A stretch of DNA of 64,000 nucleotides, taken from positions 1 through 64,000 of the forward strand of contig CAIWTA010000046.1 in NCBI GenBank assembly GCA_903915465.1. Reading direction: 5' to 3'. Position 1 is the stretch's first letter. Every line of letters starts with the position of its first letter. The stretch is from an uncultured Bacteroidales bacterium (GTDB lineage: Bacteria > Bacteroidota > Bacteroidia > Bacteroidales > FEN-979). Positions 52,960 through 63,448 of the stretch are shown piece after piece. The notes beneath the pieces were generated by a model that was given only the letters and a program-made list of their open reading frames with translations, searched no databases and had not been told where the DNA came from. The position numbers and the translations under genes were made by a program.

Positions 52960-53523
52960 ATGGAAGATGCAGCATTAATTGGGAAGTTAAAAACTGGCGA
53001 CAAAACCGGTTTTACTGAATTGATGCATCTCTATTCCGGCAGGGTGATCAACACCTGCTACAAATTCTTACTGGATAAAGAAGATGCAGAAGATCTTTCA
53101 CAGGAAGTTTTCATTGAAGTGTTTCAGTCCATCCGTTCATTTCGCGGGGATGCAAAATTGTCTACCTGGATTTACCGAATCGCAGTATCAAAAAGCCTGG
53201 ATGAAATAAAAAGACGGAAGCGACAAAAACGCATCACATCCATTGGGAAAATATTACATCTCGATGAAGTTGCTCAATGGATTGCAGGAGGTGTAATGCC
53301 AGATAAATTGATGGGAGAAAAGGAAAACATGAGGGAAATCATGGAGGCTTTAAATAAACTTCCTGATAGTCAGCGGGTGGCATTTACATTGAGCAAAATT
53401 GATGGATATACCAACAAGGAAATTGCAGAAATCATGAAATCCACAACCGATGCTGTTGAATCGCTTGTATTTCGTGCAAAGAAGAAGATGACACGGGAGC
53501 TTGAAATAATTCTGAAAAAATAA
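52960..53523 (+). CDS. ECF-type RNA polymerase sigma factor
   Basis: DAEDLSQEVFIEVFQSIRSFRGDAKLSTWIYRIAVSKSLDEIKRRKR; LPDSQRVAFTLSKIDGYTNKEIAEIM. Confidence 0.92.
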   Translation: MEDAALIGKLKTGDKTGFTELMHLYSGRVINTCYKFLLDKEDAEDLSQEVFIEVFQSIRSFRGDAKLSTWIYRIAVSKSLDEIKRRKRQKRITSIGKILHLDEVAQWIAGGVMPDKLMGEKENMREIMEALNKLPDSQRVAFTLSKIDGYTNKEIAEIMKSTTDAVESLVFRAKKKMTRELEIILKK

Positions 53524-53570
53524 TCGTAAAAAAGTGCCGGCATAGAAGTTTTTTATCGTCAAATAAAACA

Positions 53571-53882
53571 ATGATGAAAGATTCAGCATCACATAGCAAA
53601 GCAGAACAAGCACTCCGGACGTTTGAATCGCTCGGGAATATTCAGCCATCCGCTGGCTGGGACCAGTCGCTGATGATAAAACTTTCATCTGCAAAGCCCT
53701 CTTCAAATTCAAGATCATTAATCACAGGTTATACCTTGATCCTTCTGTTTTTTGTGCTCATGAACATTGGATTCTTTCTGGGAGCAGTGATTCATGATTC
53801 GCATAAAAGTATTTACCGGAACAATGAACTCCAGATAATTTCAAATGAGCTATTGATTAATCCGACTTCTTTAAACAATTGA
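53571..53882 (+). CDS. Small single-TM protein, candidate anti-sigma factor
   Basis: ALRTFESLGNIQPSAGWDQSLMIKL then one TM; directly downstream of the ECF sigma gene. Confidence 0.55.
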   Translation: MMKDSASHSKAEQALRTFESLGNIQPSAGWDQSLMIKLSSAKPSSNSRSLITGYTLILLFFVLMNIGFFLGAVIHDSHKSIYRNNELQIISNELLINPTSLNN

Positions 53883-53885
53883 CCC

Positions 53886-54377
53886 ATGGACATTTTCAAG
53901 CAGAAAAAAAATTTGGTTCTCATCATCATTGTCCTCTCTTTGCTGAATTTATTTATGATTGGTGCTTTTATGCTGAAGGATTTTTTCCATAAACCGCCAC
54001 CGCCTTTGCATTCGCAGGATCAACATGAAGTATCCAATATTTTGCAGAAGGATTTGGGCTTAACAGAAAAACAGGCTGAACAGATAGATAAGCTGCGGTC
54101 TGATTTTTTCGAAAAAGAGCAATTTTTATCCGCTCAGATAAGCGCCGGAAGGGATTCAATGAATATGGCAATGTTTAATAAAATCACAGATGAAGATCTG
54201 GTCAAGTCTTTGGCAAAAAAAATTGCCGACAATGAATACAGGATGGAGTTATTACGATTTGAGCAGGCAAAACAATTCAAATTAATCTGCACACCTGAAC
54301 AGATGGATAAATTTGAAGGGTTGGTCAAAGAAGTTCGCGACTATTTCAAACCCGAAAATCAACCAAAACGAAAATGA
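53886..54377 (+). CDS. Spy/CpxP-like periplasmic protein
   Basis: N-terminal TM, DLGLTEKQAEQIDKLRSDFF, TPEQMDKFEGL. Confidence 0.7.
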   Translation: MDIFKQKKNLVLIIIVLSLLNLFMIGAFMLKDFFHKPPPPLHSQDQHEVSNILQKDLGLTEKQAEQIDKLRSDFFEKEQFLSAQISAGRDSMNMAMFNKITDEDLVKSLAKKIADNEYRMELLRFEQAKQFKLICTPEQMDKFEGLVKEVRDYFKPENQPKRK

Positions 54378-54434
54378 TTTTTTCCTATTCTCATCAAAAA
54401 ATAAAAATGTGTTAACCCAACTTAGACTTTACTT

Positions 54435-56228
54435 ATGAAAAAAATTCTTTTCCTTGCAGGTTTTTTCCTTTTTGCAATTTCCTCTTTTGCCCAGGAATGT
54501 TTCATGGTATCCACTGAAACCAGGTATTGGGACAATGCAGGAACCTATTCCGGGTATACCTTATTCGGAACCCGCGGAACATCTTACTTAATAGATTTTG
54601 AGGGATATGTAATCCACACCTGGAACATTGGTACGAACCCGCGCTTTACAGAAGGGGGAACACTACTTGATGCAGTTGGCGGCAACCCAAGCAATCAGAA
54701 TGTGTGGAAAGAGCTTGACTGGGCCGGCAATGCATTATGGCAATATTCCGAAACCCGCTCAAATTATCATGGGCACCATGATTTTGCCAAGATATACAAT
54801 CCCAAACTCGGAGACTCAACTTTCATCTACATTGCGAATAAAGACCTTACCGCACAACAATGTCTTGATGCCGGATGCGACCCTTCACACAATTACACCG
54901 GAGCCCAGATGGATGCGATCGTAGAAGTTGATATGCAGGGAAATGTCGTTTGGGAATGGTGCTTCTTTGACCATGTAGTTCAGGATATAGACCCAACTAA
55001 ACCCACTTATGGGGTCATTGCAGATACTCCCGGCAGGATTGACCTGAATTTGCGGGGCAATCCGGTAAAAAGTGATTGGATGCACTGCAATTCCCTTGAT
55101 TATAACCAGACTCTCGATTTAATGGTCGTTAATTCGGTTCATGGCGAATTTTATGTGATTGATCATGGAAACACATTTGTTCCTAACAATCCGGTTAGCA
55201 GTATTGCACTTGCTGCCAGTAGCCTGGGTGACTTTCAATATCGTTTCGGCGATCCTGCTAAATACGACCAGGGCGATCCTCCTTCGGTACTGGATAACTG
55301 GGAGAAAGCAACAGCAGGAAATAAGCAACTTGGAGGTTCTCATGATATCCAATGGATAAAGACAGGATTGCCCGGTGAGGGGAATTTTCTGGTTTTTAAC
55401 AATGCAGAAAACCTTTTTGAACTTACACCGCAGTCATACATAATAGAAATAAACCCCTTTTTAAACGCTGTAGGAGTAAATACGGGCAATTTCGTCAATC
55501 CTCCAGATGCCGGTTACAACATTGTAAACTCTCCTGATGCCAATCTTATGAAGGAAAAGAAAAATATTTCAAAACAGGTTGTCTGGAGATATTCCAGTAA
55601 AAATAACACCTCCTTCTACAGTACTATCGGCTCAAGTGCTCAGCGATTACCCAATGGGAATACCCTGGTTTGTTCCATGAATGATGGACATTTCTTTGAA
55701 GTAGCACCCACTGACACCGCCATTGTCTGGGAATATATCAATCCAATGACCCGTGATGGAATAAAGAAAATAAAAGTGGATAATTATCCTACTTATAACG
55801 GTGTCTTCAGAGCGTACAGGTACGCAGCCGATCATCCTGCGCTTGTTGGTCATGACCTGACTCCTGGTCCCACAATGACCGGAGCAACGCCAAATTACTG
55901 GACCCCGGGAGACATCACTGCCGTTAAGAATGAGGAACATCGGGTTATCCAAGACGATGTTCTTGACCAGAACTATCCAAACCCGTTTACCTATTCAACT
56001 ACCATAGAATTCGAAATTGCTGAATCCAAACAGGTAAGTGTCGTGATCTATGATTTTTCCGGAAATCATGTTAAATCATTGCTGAATACAAGATATCCAA
56101 AGGGGAAATATTCCCTGACCTGGGACGGTACCAATGACAATTCCCAGCACGTGGCAAGCGGTATGTATTTTTATATTCTGATGGCTGACAATCACACTTT
56201 GAGTAAGAAAATGATCTATTGCAGGTAG
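54435..56228 (+). CDS. Secreted arylsulfotransferase-like protein with T9SS tail
   Basis: LIDFEGYVIHTWNIG...; GGSHDIQWIK; RLPNGNTLVCSMNDGHFFEV; LDQNYPNPFTYSTTIEFEI. Confidence 0.82.
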   Translation: MKKILFLAGFFLFAISSFAQECFMVSTETRYWDNAGTYSGYTLFGTRGTSYLIDFEGYVIHTWNIGTNPRFTEGGTLLDAVGGNPSNQNVWKELDWAGNALWQYSETRSNYHGHHDFAKIYNPKLGDSTFIYIANKDLTAQQCLDAGCDPSHNYTGAQMDAIVEVDMQGNVVWEWCFFDHVVQDIDPTKPTYGVIADTPGRIDLNLRGNPVKSDWMHCNSLDYNQTLDLMVVNSVHGEFYVIDHGNTFVPNNPVSSIALAASSLGDFQYRFGDPAKYDQGDPPSVLDNWEKATAGNKQLGGSHDIQWIKTGLPGEGNFLVFNNAENLFELTPQSYIIEINPFLNAVGVNTGNFVNPPDAGYNIVNSPDANLMKEKKNISKQVVWRYSSKNNTSFYSTIGSSAQRLPNGNTLVCSMNDGHFFEVAPTDTAIVWEYINPMTRDGIKKIKVDNYPTYNGVFRAYRYAADHPALVGHDLTPGPTMTGATPNYWTPGDITAVKNEEHRVIQDDVLDQNYPNPFTYSTTIEFEIAESKQVSVVIYDFSGNHVKSLLNTRYPKGKYSLTWDGTNDNSQHVASGMYFYILMADNHTLSKKMIYCR

Positions 56229-56252
56229 TCCTAACCCATAACTCATTATACC

Positions 56253-59200
56253 ATGAAAACAATTATCCTCATCTTGATTTTTGGATTGCTTGCAGAACTT
56301 TCCATTTCACAAGAAATGCCCGTAAACAAAGTATCCGATTCCGGGAAAACCCAAACAAAATTATCTATAAAAGCCGGCCAGTCGCTGACCTTTCAAACCA
56401 TCAATGAATCCCTGATTCCAAAGGGAGATTATGTGATGGGAGACCATTTCGGTTTTGTCGATCCAAATCATCCCAGTGATGAGACGCCCATCCATACGGT
56501 GTCGATCGATTCATTTTACATGGCCAAGAACCTGACCACCAACCAGCAATTCCTTCTCTTCCTGAACTCGATGCTGGCTGCCGGTTCCATCCATGTGCAG
56601 AACAACCGGGTTTACATGACCGGTGATACCAATACGCTCTGTTATACATATCAGTATGCCTACTATTACAGCATCGGCTATAACGGGACCTCTTTCAGCA
56701 TTGCCGATTTCAGAGCGAATCACCCGGTTGTTGGTGTGATGTGGTACGGCGCAGCGCTATACTGCAACTGGCTGAGCCAGCAGAACGCGTTGCAGAGCTG
56801 TTACAACACCCAGACCTGGATCTGCGATTTCATAAAGACCGGATACCGGCTTCCCACGGAGGCCGAATGGGAATATGCGGGACGGGGCGGACATACGAAC
56901 CCTTACTACAACTATCCGAACGGAAATTCAATCGACGTAACAGAGACAAACCTGCCGGATTCGGGAGATCCTTACGAAACCGGCGCCTATCCATTGACAA
57001 CACCAGTAGGGTTTTATGATGGAATGTTGAAATATAAATCTGACTACAACTGGCCAGGAAGTATGACAAGCTACCAGACATCAGCCGGTGTCAATGGTTT
57101 TGGCCTTTATGATATGGAAGGAAATGTGTGGCAATTTGTCAACGACTGGTACAGCCAGAACTATTACAGTGTAAGTTCAACAGATAATCCGACAGGTCCT
57201 TCAACAGGAAGCACCATGCCCGATGGCAAATCATACAGGGGTATGCGCGGAGGAAACTGGTATAATGGCGATGTTATCAGTGGTGTAAATGACGGACATT
57301 CGCGGATTTCAAACCGCAATCCCTCCTACTATCGCGGACCGCAGGATCCGTATCATCCGTGGTACCATGTAGGTTTCCGGGTCGCCAGAGGGTTTACAAG
57401 CACTTCTCCCGGTACAACCAATACTGTCGGCCTGTTCCTGAATGATACCATAAATGCTTGTGCCGGTTATACTTTATTTGCGCCCAAGCACAACACTATG
57501 ACTTACCTGATCAATAATGAGGGAAGAAAAGTTCATCAGTGGACGGCAAGTACCTACAATCCGGGACAATCTGTTTACCTTCTGGAGAACGGCAATCTGC
57601 TCAGGACATGTCAGGTTATGGGACAGCTCGGTTCAGGAGGCGGTGAAGGCGGCAGGCTCGAAGAATATAACTGGAACGACAGCCTGGTCTGGCAGTTTAA
57701 CTATTCCACTGCCAACTACACGCAGCACCATGATGTGAAACGTCTGGCAAACGGGAATATCATTATGCTGGTAGTGGAGAAAAAACTATATGCAGATTTG
57801 ATTGCAGCAGGATTTAATCCGAGTAACTTCCAACCGGATATCCAGCAAAAAGGATACATGCTTCCCGATTATGTGGTAGAGATACACCCGACACCACCGC
57901 TTGGGGGAACCATTGTGTGGGAATGGCATGTTTGGGATCACTTAATACAGGATTATGATGCCACAAAATCAAATTACGGGGTCGTCAATGCTCACCCTGA
58001 ACTGATTGATTGTGATGGTGACCGCCGGAAACTTCCATTATTCTGGAACCACATGAATTGCATTGATTATAATCCGGTACTTGACCAGATTGTTTTAAGT
58101 GTGAGAGGGAACAGCGAATTGTGGGTAGTGGATCACAGCACTACAACAGCACAATCTGCATCTCATAGTGGCGGCGCGCACGGCAAAGGCGGCGACCTTC
58201 TTTACCGATGGGGAAATCCTCTGACATATGGCGCCGGAAACGTAAGCAATGAAAAATATTTTGAACAACACGATGTGGAATGGGTCAAACCTGGTTGTCC
58301 GGGGGCAGGTAACTTAACCTGTTTTAATAATGGTGTCGGCCGGAATTACTCCACTATTGATGAGATCACTCCACCGGTTGATGCGAATGGCAACTATACA
58401 CTGGCTTCAGGATCTGCATTTGGCCCAACTGCTCTTTCATGGACCTATCAGGCAACTCCTCCATCATCCCTTTTTGCTCATGATATATCCGGAGCACAGC
58501 GTTTACAAAACGGGAATACCTTGATTGATGACGGACCTACAGGAACATTTATTGAAGTCACATCAGCCGGAGCTGTTGTATGGAAGTATATCAACCCCAC
58601 CACAAATTCCGGGCCTGTCACCCAAGGTGACACTTTACCACATGATCCTACCCATCCGGAAGAAACAATGAATTCTGTGTTCAGGGTTTACAGATATGCT
58701 CCAAGTTATCCGGCATTTAGTGGGAAAGATATGACGCCAGGTGATTTTATCGAACTTTACCCGTCAAAAACAGTAAATATGACAATCCTGCTTGAAGGAC
58801 TCTATGCAGGAAATGGGACAATGAACCAGGCGCAAGATGCTATCGGACCTCACTGGACAAGCCCAATTGTGGATAAAATTACAGTCGAATTGCACAGCGG
58901 GTCAAATTATGCAAACATCCTTTATAGTACTTCGAATGTCTCTTTAAATGCAGATGGAACAGCTTCTTTTACTTTACCATCATACTATTCAGGGAATTAT
59001 TATGTGACGATTAAGAACCGTAACCATATCCTGACTTCAACCGCGCTGCCGGTATCTTTTGGGTCTTCGGCAGTCAGCTATAAATTTGATGCCCCGGCGA
59101 AATCATACGGGCCCAATATGTTACTGATGGGAGACGGTGCCTATGCATTCTACGGAGGCGATGTAAACCAGGATGGACTTGTGGATGGAGGAGATTTATC

Positions 59201-59339
59201 TGACATCGCTAATCTTTCCACATTAGCTGCCAGCGGGTATCTGCCGGAAGATGTAAATGGGGATGGGCTGATTGATGGTTCCGACTTGTCTGCTGCCGGC
59301 AACAATGCTGATATTGCTATTGGAGCACTTACTCCATAA
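56253..59339 (+). CDS. SUMF1/FGE-like + arylsulfotransferase-like + dockerin-like multidomain secreted protein
   Basis: GDYVMGDHFGFVDPNHPSDETPIHTVSIDSFYM...; TLFAPKHNTMTYLINNEGRKVHQW; GGDVNQDGLVDGGDLSDI...DVNGDGLIDGSDLS. Confidence 0.85.
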   Translation: MKTIILILIFGLLAELSISQEMPVNKVSDSGKTQTKLSIKAGQSLTFQTINESLIPKGDYVMGDHFGFVDPNHPSDETPIHTVSIDSFYMAKNLTTNQQFLLFLNSMLAAGSIHVQNNRVYMTGDTNTLCYTYQYAYYYSIGYNGTSFSIADFRANHPVVGVMWYGAALYCNWLSQQNALQSCYNTQTWICDFIKTGYRLPTEAEWEYAGRGGHTNPYYNYPNGNSIDVTETNLPDSGDPYETGAYPLTTPVGFYDGMLKYKSDYNWPGSMTSYQTSAGVNGFGLYDMEGNVWQFVNDWYSQNYYSVSSTDNPTGPSTGSTMPDGKSYRGMRGGNWYNGDVISGVNDGHSRISNRNPSYYRGPQDPYHPWYHVGFRVARGFTSTSPGTTNTVGLFLNDTINACAGYTLFAPKHNTMTYLINNEGRKVHQWTASTYNPGQSVYLLENGNLLRTCQVMGQLGSGGGEGGRLEEYNWNDSLVWQFNYSTANYTQHHDVKRLANGNIIMLVVEKKLYADLIAAGFNPSNFQPDIQQKGYMLPDYVVEIHPTPPLGGTIVWEWHVWDHLIQDYDATKSNYGVVNAHPELIDCDGDRRKLPLFWNHMNCIDYNPVLDQIVLSVRGNSELWVVDHSTTTAQSASHSGGAHGKGGDLLYRWGNPLTYGAGNVSNEKYFEQHDVEWVKPGCPGAGNLTCFNNGVGRNYSTIDEITPPVDANGNYTLASGSAFGPTALSWTYQATPPSSLFAHDISGAQRLQNGNTLIDDGPTGTFIEVTSAGAVVWKYINPTTNSGPVTQGDTLPHDPTHPEETMNSVFRVYRYAPSYPAFSGKDMTPGDFIELYPSKTVNMTILLEGLYAGNGTMNQAQDAIGPHWTSPIVDKITVELHSGSNYANILYSTSNVSLNADGTASFTLPSYYSGNYYVTIKNRNHILTSTALPVSFGSSAVSYKFDAPAKSYGPNMLLMGDGAYAFYGGDVNQDGLVDGGDLSDIANLSTLAASGYLPEDVNGDGLIDGSDLSAAGNNADIAIGALTP

Positions 59340-59427
59340 AATAATTATTGAAACCCTGCTTCTTGAATTATCAAAAAATTATTGACCAAGATGTAAATTT
59401 GGAAAAATATACTTTTAACATTTATCC

Positions 59428-61089
59428 ATGAAGTACTTTTCATTATTTATTTTTATGCTATCTGCCAGCAGCAATCTAATCTTCAGTCAGAATTTCACTG
59501 AGATATTAGGCCGCCCAACGGATTCCTCAATTTCTATAAACTTCCTGGCTGATCAGAACACAGATGTGTATTGGGAATATGGCTTCTCTTCAGGTGCCTA
59601 TCCTTTTTCCACTGGCAACTTTGTTGCGGTAAAGGATACAACTCTTGAAGCTGATTTTACCGACTTGATGCCTGATCATAAATATTATTATAGAACAAGG
59701 TACAGAGTGAACGGCAGTTCAGCTTCCTTTACAAATGGCCCGGAACATACTTTCCATACTTCCCGGATACCTGGATCTACATTCACCTTCGCAATTGAGG
59801 CCGATCCGCACTTAGACACCAATTCAATACCTGCCGCCTACTCATTGACACTTCAAAACATACTGGTAAAAAATCCCGATTTCCTGCTCGACCTCGGGGA
59901 TATCTTCATGTCGGAAAAGTTTCCGCCCGTTACTCAACAAACAATCACCGCCCGTCACCTGCTTTACAGGTCTTACTACGGCTCGGTTTGCCACTCTGTT
60001 CCGCTTTTCATCGTGATCGGAAATCATGAAGGAGAGAATGGTTGGGTCCTTAACGGAACCGCAGATTGTCTGCCTGTGATGGCCGCAAATACCAGGAAAA
60101 TGTATTATCCGAATCCATTCCCCGATGGATTTTATTCGGGTGATACAATTGCCGAAAACTTCGTAGGGCTTCGTCAGAACTATTATGCATGGGAATGGGG
60201 AAATTCATTGTTCATTGTTTTGGATCCATACTGGTACACAATTACCAAGCCGGAATGGGGATGGACACTGGGAGAAGACCAGTACAACTGGTTTAAGAAT
60301 GTTATCACGACGAGCCATGCAAAATTCAAGTTTATCTTCTGTCATCAATTAGTTGGTGGAGATGGCAACGATGGCCGCGGTGGAACAGAATACTCCGGCT
60401 TCTTTGAAATGGGTGGAAAAAATGTTGATTCATCCTGGGGATTTGATACGCACCGTCCGGGCTGGGGCAAAACTATTCATGAACTGATGGTTGAAAGTAA
60501 TGCAACAATCTTCTTTCATGGACATGATCATTGCTATGCAAAACAAGACATGGACGGAATCGTGTACCAGGAAGTACCTCAGCCTTCTTCAAGAAATATA
60601 ACAAATATTACTGGCACACAATACGGTTATGTGAATGGCGTCCTGATGCCAAGCCGGGGCTATCTTCTCGTCACAATCACAGATTCAAGCGCAAAAGTCG
60701 ATTATATCAGGACATTTCTTCCCAATGAGGAGAGTGCATCTCATACCAATGGCGAAATAGCCTATTCTTATACCATTGCCTCCCATCCTTCTGCAATTGA
60801 AGAAAAAAAAGATGAATCATCATCATTTCAGCTATCTCAGAATTGTCCGAACCCATTTAATCAGGAAACATCAATAAATTATAAAATCCTGCAGGCTGAA
60901 AAAGTTCAGATAAAAGTCTATGATTTGTTTGGAAGAGAAATTTCGACACTTGTTGATCAATATCTGCAACCCGGAAATTATGCTGTTCCGTTAAGTTCAG
61001 AGAAATCATCACTGAGAGGAGGAATCTACTGTTACCGGATTACCTGCGGAAATTATTCGAAGAGTATGAAAATGATTTGTATTAAATAA
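59428..61089 (+). CDS. Secreted metallophosphoesterase with T9SS tail (paralogue of 51218-52870)
   Basis: LDLGDIFMSEK, IGNHEGENG, FHGHDHCYAK; LSQNCPNPFNQETSINYKI. Confidence 0.88.
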   Translation: MKYFSLFIFMLSASSNLIFSQNFTEILGRPTDSSISINFLADQNTDVYWEYGFSSGAYPFSTGNFVAVKDTTLEADFTDLMPDHKYYYRTRYRVNGSSASFTNGPEHTFHTSRIPGSTFTFAIEADPHLDTNSIPAAYSLTLQNILVKNPDFLLDLGDIFMSEKFPPVTQQTITARHLLYRSYYGSVCHSVPLFIVIGNHEGENGWVLNGTADCLPVMAANTRKMYYPNPFPDGFYSGDTIAENFVGLRQNYYAWEWGNSLFIVLDPYWYTITKPEWGWTLGEDQYNWFKNVITTSHAKFKFIFCHQLVGGDGNDGRGGTEYSGFFEMGGKNVDSSWGFDTHRPGWGKTIHELMVESNATIFFHGHDHCYAKQDMDGIVYQEVPQPSSRNITNITGTQYGYVNGVLMPSRGYLLVTITDSSAKVDYIRTFLPNEESASHTNGEIAYSYTIASHPSAIEEKKDESSSFQLSQNCPNPFNQETSINYKILQAEKVQIKVYDLFGREISTLVDQYLQPGNYAVPLSSEKSSLRGGIYCYRITCGNYSKSMKMICIK

Positions 61090-61106
61090 ATTTAACCGGA
61101 ACCTTT

Positions 61107-63371
61107 ATGATTTGCTTAAAACAAAAAATGATCATCGCAATAGTAATTGCCGGATTATTTTCCCCGCAGGGTTTTGCGCAGAAACTTCTTCCATTCAGGC
61201 TGTCTGATTCAGGACAAACCGGCAGCTACACCTCAACCCCGGGAGAAGATGCTGATTTCATCATGAATCCTTTATCATTTACCGATAACGGGGATGGAAC
61301 CATCACTGACAATAACAGTTTATTGATGTGGCAGAAAACCGATGGCGGTGAAATGACCTTTGAAAATGCAGTCACATATTGCAGTGATCTGACGCTGGGA
61401 GTCTTCAGTGACTGGCGACTTCCCACGAGCATCGAATTATTCAGCATCAACCATTACAACCATCTCAATCCTGCGCTTGACACGAACTATTTTACGAAAA
61501 CCTTAGCACAGTATTGGTGGACCAGCGAGACACAAGTGGATGATCCTTCAAAAGTGTGGGTTGTCAATGCCGGAGGTGGAATCGGGGCGCATCCGAAAAC
61601 AGAAACTTTGAGTGCCGGAGGAACAAAGCTGTTTCATGTGAGAGCTGTAAGAAATCCTGTATCAACAACGTTTCCAGTATCTCACTTTACTGACAACGAA
61701 AACGAGACTATCACCGATAACTTTACAGGACTGACCTGGCAGAAAATCCAATCCTCAAATGCCATGACCTGGGAAGAAGCGCTCGCATACAGCAACAGCT
61801 TATCATTTGCAGGTAAATCAGATTGGAGATTACCCAATGTCAAGGAGTTGCAATCTTTGAATGATGTTGCATTATTCAAACCATCCTTCAATAAAAATTA
61901 TTTCACTAATGTACTTTCAGGAAATTACTGGTCTTCAACGACAATGATCAACGCATTATCGAGAGCATGGGACATCAATGTTGACTATGGGATTGTTTCA
62001 TACAATGAAAAAACAGTTCCGGAAAATGTAATTGTCGTAAGGGGCGGGCTTGACAACAAGGAACTCAATATCAATGAAGTGTCCGTTCCTGGCGGTGAAT
62101 ATGAAATGGGTGACCACAATGGCCACTACGATCCCAGTCATCCAAATGATGAAATACCGGTTCATCTGGTAAAAGTTGATTCCACTAATATGTCGACGAC
62201 TGAAACAACGAATCAGCAGTTCCTGGCATTTCTGAATTCATCTTTGTTATCCGGAATAATTGAAGTTAGCAACAACCGTGTGCATCTTACCGGAGATACC
62301 AATACCTTATATATCACCCATCAGAATGCTTCATATTACAGTATTGGTTTTGACGGGAATGTATTTTCAATGTCTGATTTCAGGGGAAACCATCCTGTTG
62401 TGGGTGCAATGTGGTTTGGCGCTGCTGCTTTTTGCAACTGGTTAAGCAATAATAATGGATTGCAGGAATGTTATGATCTTCCTTCGGGAGATTGCGATTT
62501 TTCGCTTGATGGTTATCGACTTCCGACGGAAGCAGAATGGGAATATGCAGGAAGAGGCGGTCATTTGAATCCATATTATAAATTTCCTAATGGGAATGTG
62601 GTTGATGTTACCCAGGCAAACCTGCCGAATTCGGGCGATCCTTATGAAACAGGAGATTATCCGTTGACGACCCCTGTTGGATTTTATGATGGAAATCTTA
62701 AGCTGAAGTCAGAATATAACTGGCCTTCAGGTGCGACAAGTTATCAGACATCCAATAGTGCAAATGGTTTCGGATTGTTTGATATGCAGGGGAATGTCTG
62801 GGAGTTTTTGAATGACTGGTATGGCAACGACTATTACAGCAGCAGCCCCTATGATAATCCCACAGGTCCTGCCACAGGATCGATCATGCCGGATGGTAAG
62901 CCATACAGGAGCATGCGAGGTGGAAACTGGTACAATGGTATCGATTCGAACAATGTAAATGACGGGCATTCGAGAGTATCCAACCGCGATCCTTCCTATT
63001 TCCGCGGTCCCCAGGATCCAAACCACCCCTGGTATCATGTTGGATTTCGTGTGGCAAGAAATTATTCACCGCTGACAGGAATTGGTGAAAATGGGAATGC
63101 ACAGCCCGAAACATTCAAGCTGGCACAAAATTACCCGAATCCATTTAACCGCCTGACAACCATTCGGTTTTATGTTCCGTATGTTTCAGATATTATCATA
63201 AAAGTCAGCAATACATTTAACCAGGAAGTTACAAGATTGGTTGATGGGATGAAGAGCCCGGGATGGTATTCAGTTGCATGGGATGGCAGCAGGGTCAGAA
63301 GTGGAGTTTACTTTTGTACATATTCTGATGGAACTCATCAGTCGACCATTAAGATGATTGTGATAAAATAA
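61107..63371 (+). CDS. 2x DUF1566 + SUMF1/FGE-like secreted protein with T9SS tail
   Basis: FTDNGDGTITDNNSLLMWQK...DWRLPT and FTDNENETITDNFTGLTWQK...DWRLPN; GEYEMGDHNGHYDPSHPNDEIPVHLVKV; LAQNYPNPFNRLTTIRFYV. Confidence 0.87.
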   Translation: MICLKQKMIIAIVIAGLFSPQGFAQKLLPFRLSDSGQTGSYTSTPGEDADFIMNPLSFTDNGDGTITDNNSLLMWQKTDGGEMTFENAVTYCSDLTLGVFSDWRLPTSIELFSINHYNHLNPALDTNYFTKTLAQYWWTSETQVDDPSKVWVVNAGGGIGAHPKTETLSAGGTKLFHVRAVRNPVSTTFPVSHFTDNENETITDNFTGLTWQKIQSSNAMTWEEALAYSNSLSFAGKSDWRLPNVKELQSLNDVALFKPSFNKNYFTNVLSGNYWSSTTMINALSRAWDINVDYGIVSYNEKTVPENVIVVRGGLDNKELNINEVSVPGGEYEMGDHNGHYDPSHPNDEIPVHLVKVDSTNMSTTETTNQQFLAFLNSSLLSGIIEVSNNRVHLTGDTNTLYITHQNASYYSIGFDGNVFSMSDFRGNHPVVGAMWFGAAAFCNWLSNNNGLQECYDLPSGDCDFSLDGYRLPTEAEWEYAGRGGHLNPYYKFPNGNVVDVTQANLPNSGDPYETGDYPLTTPVGFYDGNLKLKSEYNWPSGATSYQTSNSANGFGLFDMQGNVWEFLNDWYGNDYYSSSPYDNPTGPATGSIMPDGKPYRSMRGGNWYNGIDSNNVNDGHSRVSNRDPSYFRGPQDPNHPWYHVGFRVARNYSPLTGIGENGNAQPETFKLAQNYPNPFNRLTTIRFYVPYVSDIIIKVSNTFNQEVTRLVDGMKSPGWYSVAWDGSRVRSGVYFCTYSDGTHQSTIKMIVIK

Positions 63372-63448
63372 CATTATCTGCGAAACAACTATATAACTAA
63401 TTGGAAAAGATTAATAACCAAGCATCTACAATTCTTCTATTTACACAT

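Noticed and set aside
56253-59339. Active sulfatase-maturation system
   Set aside because: No sulfatase gene, and the FGE catalytic cysteines are absent
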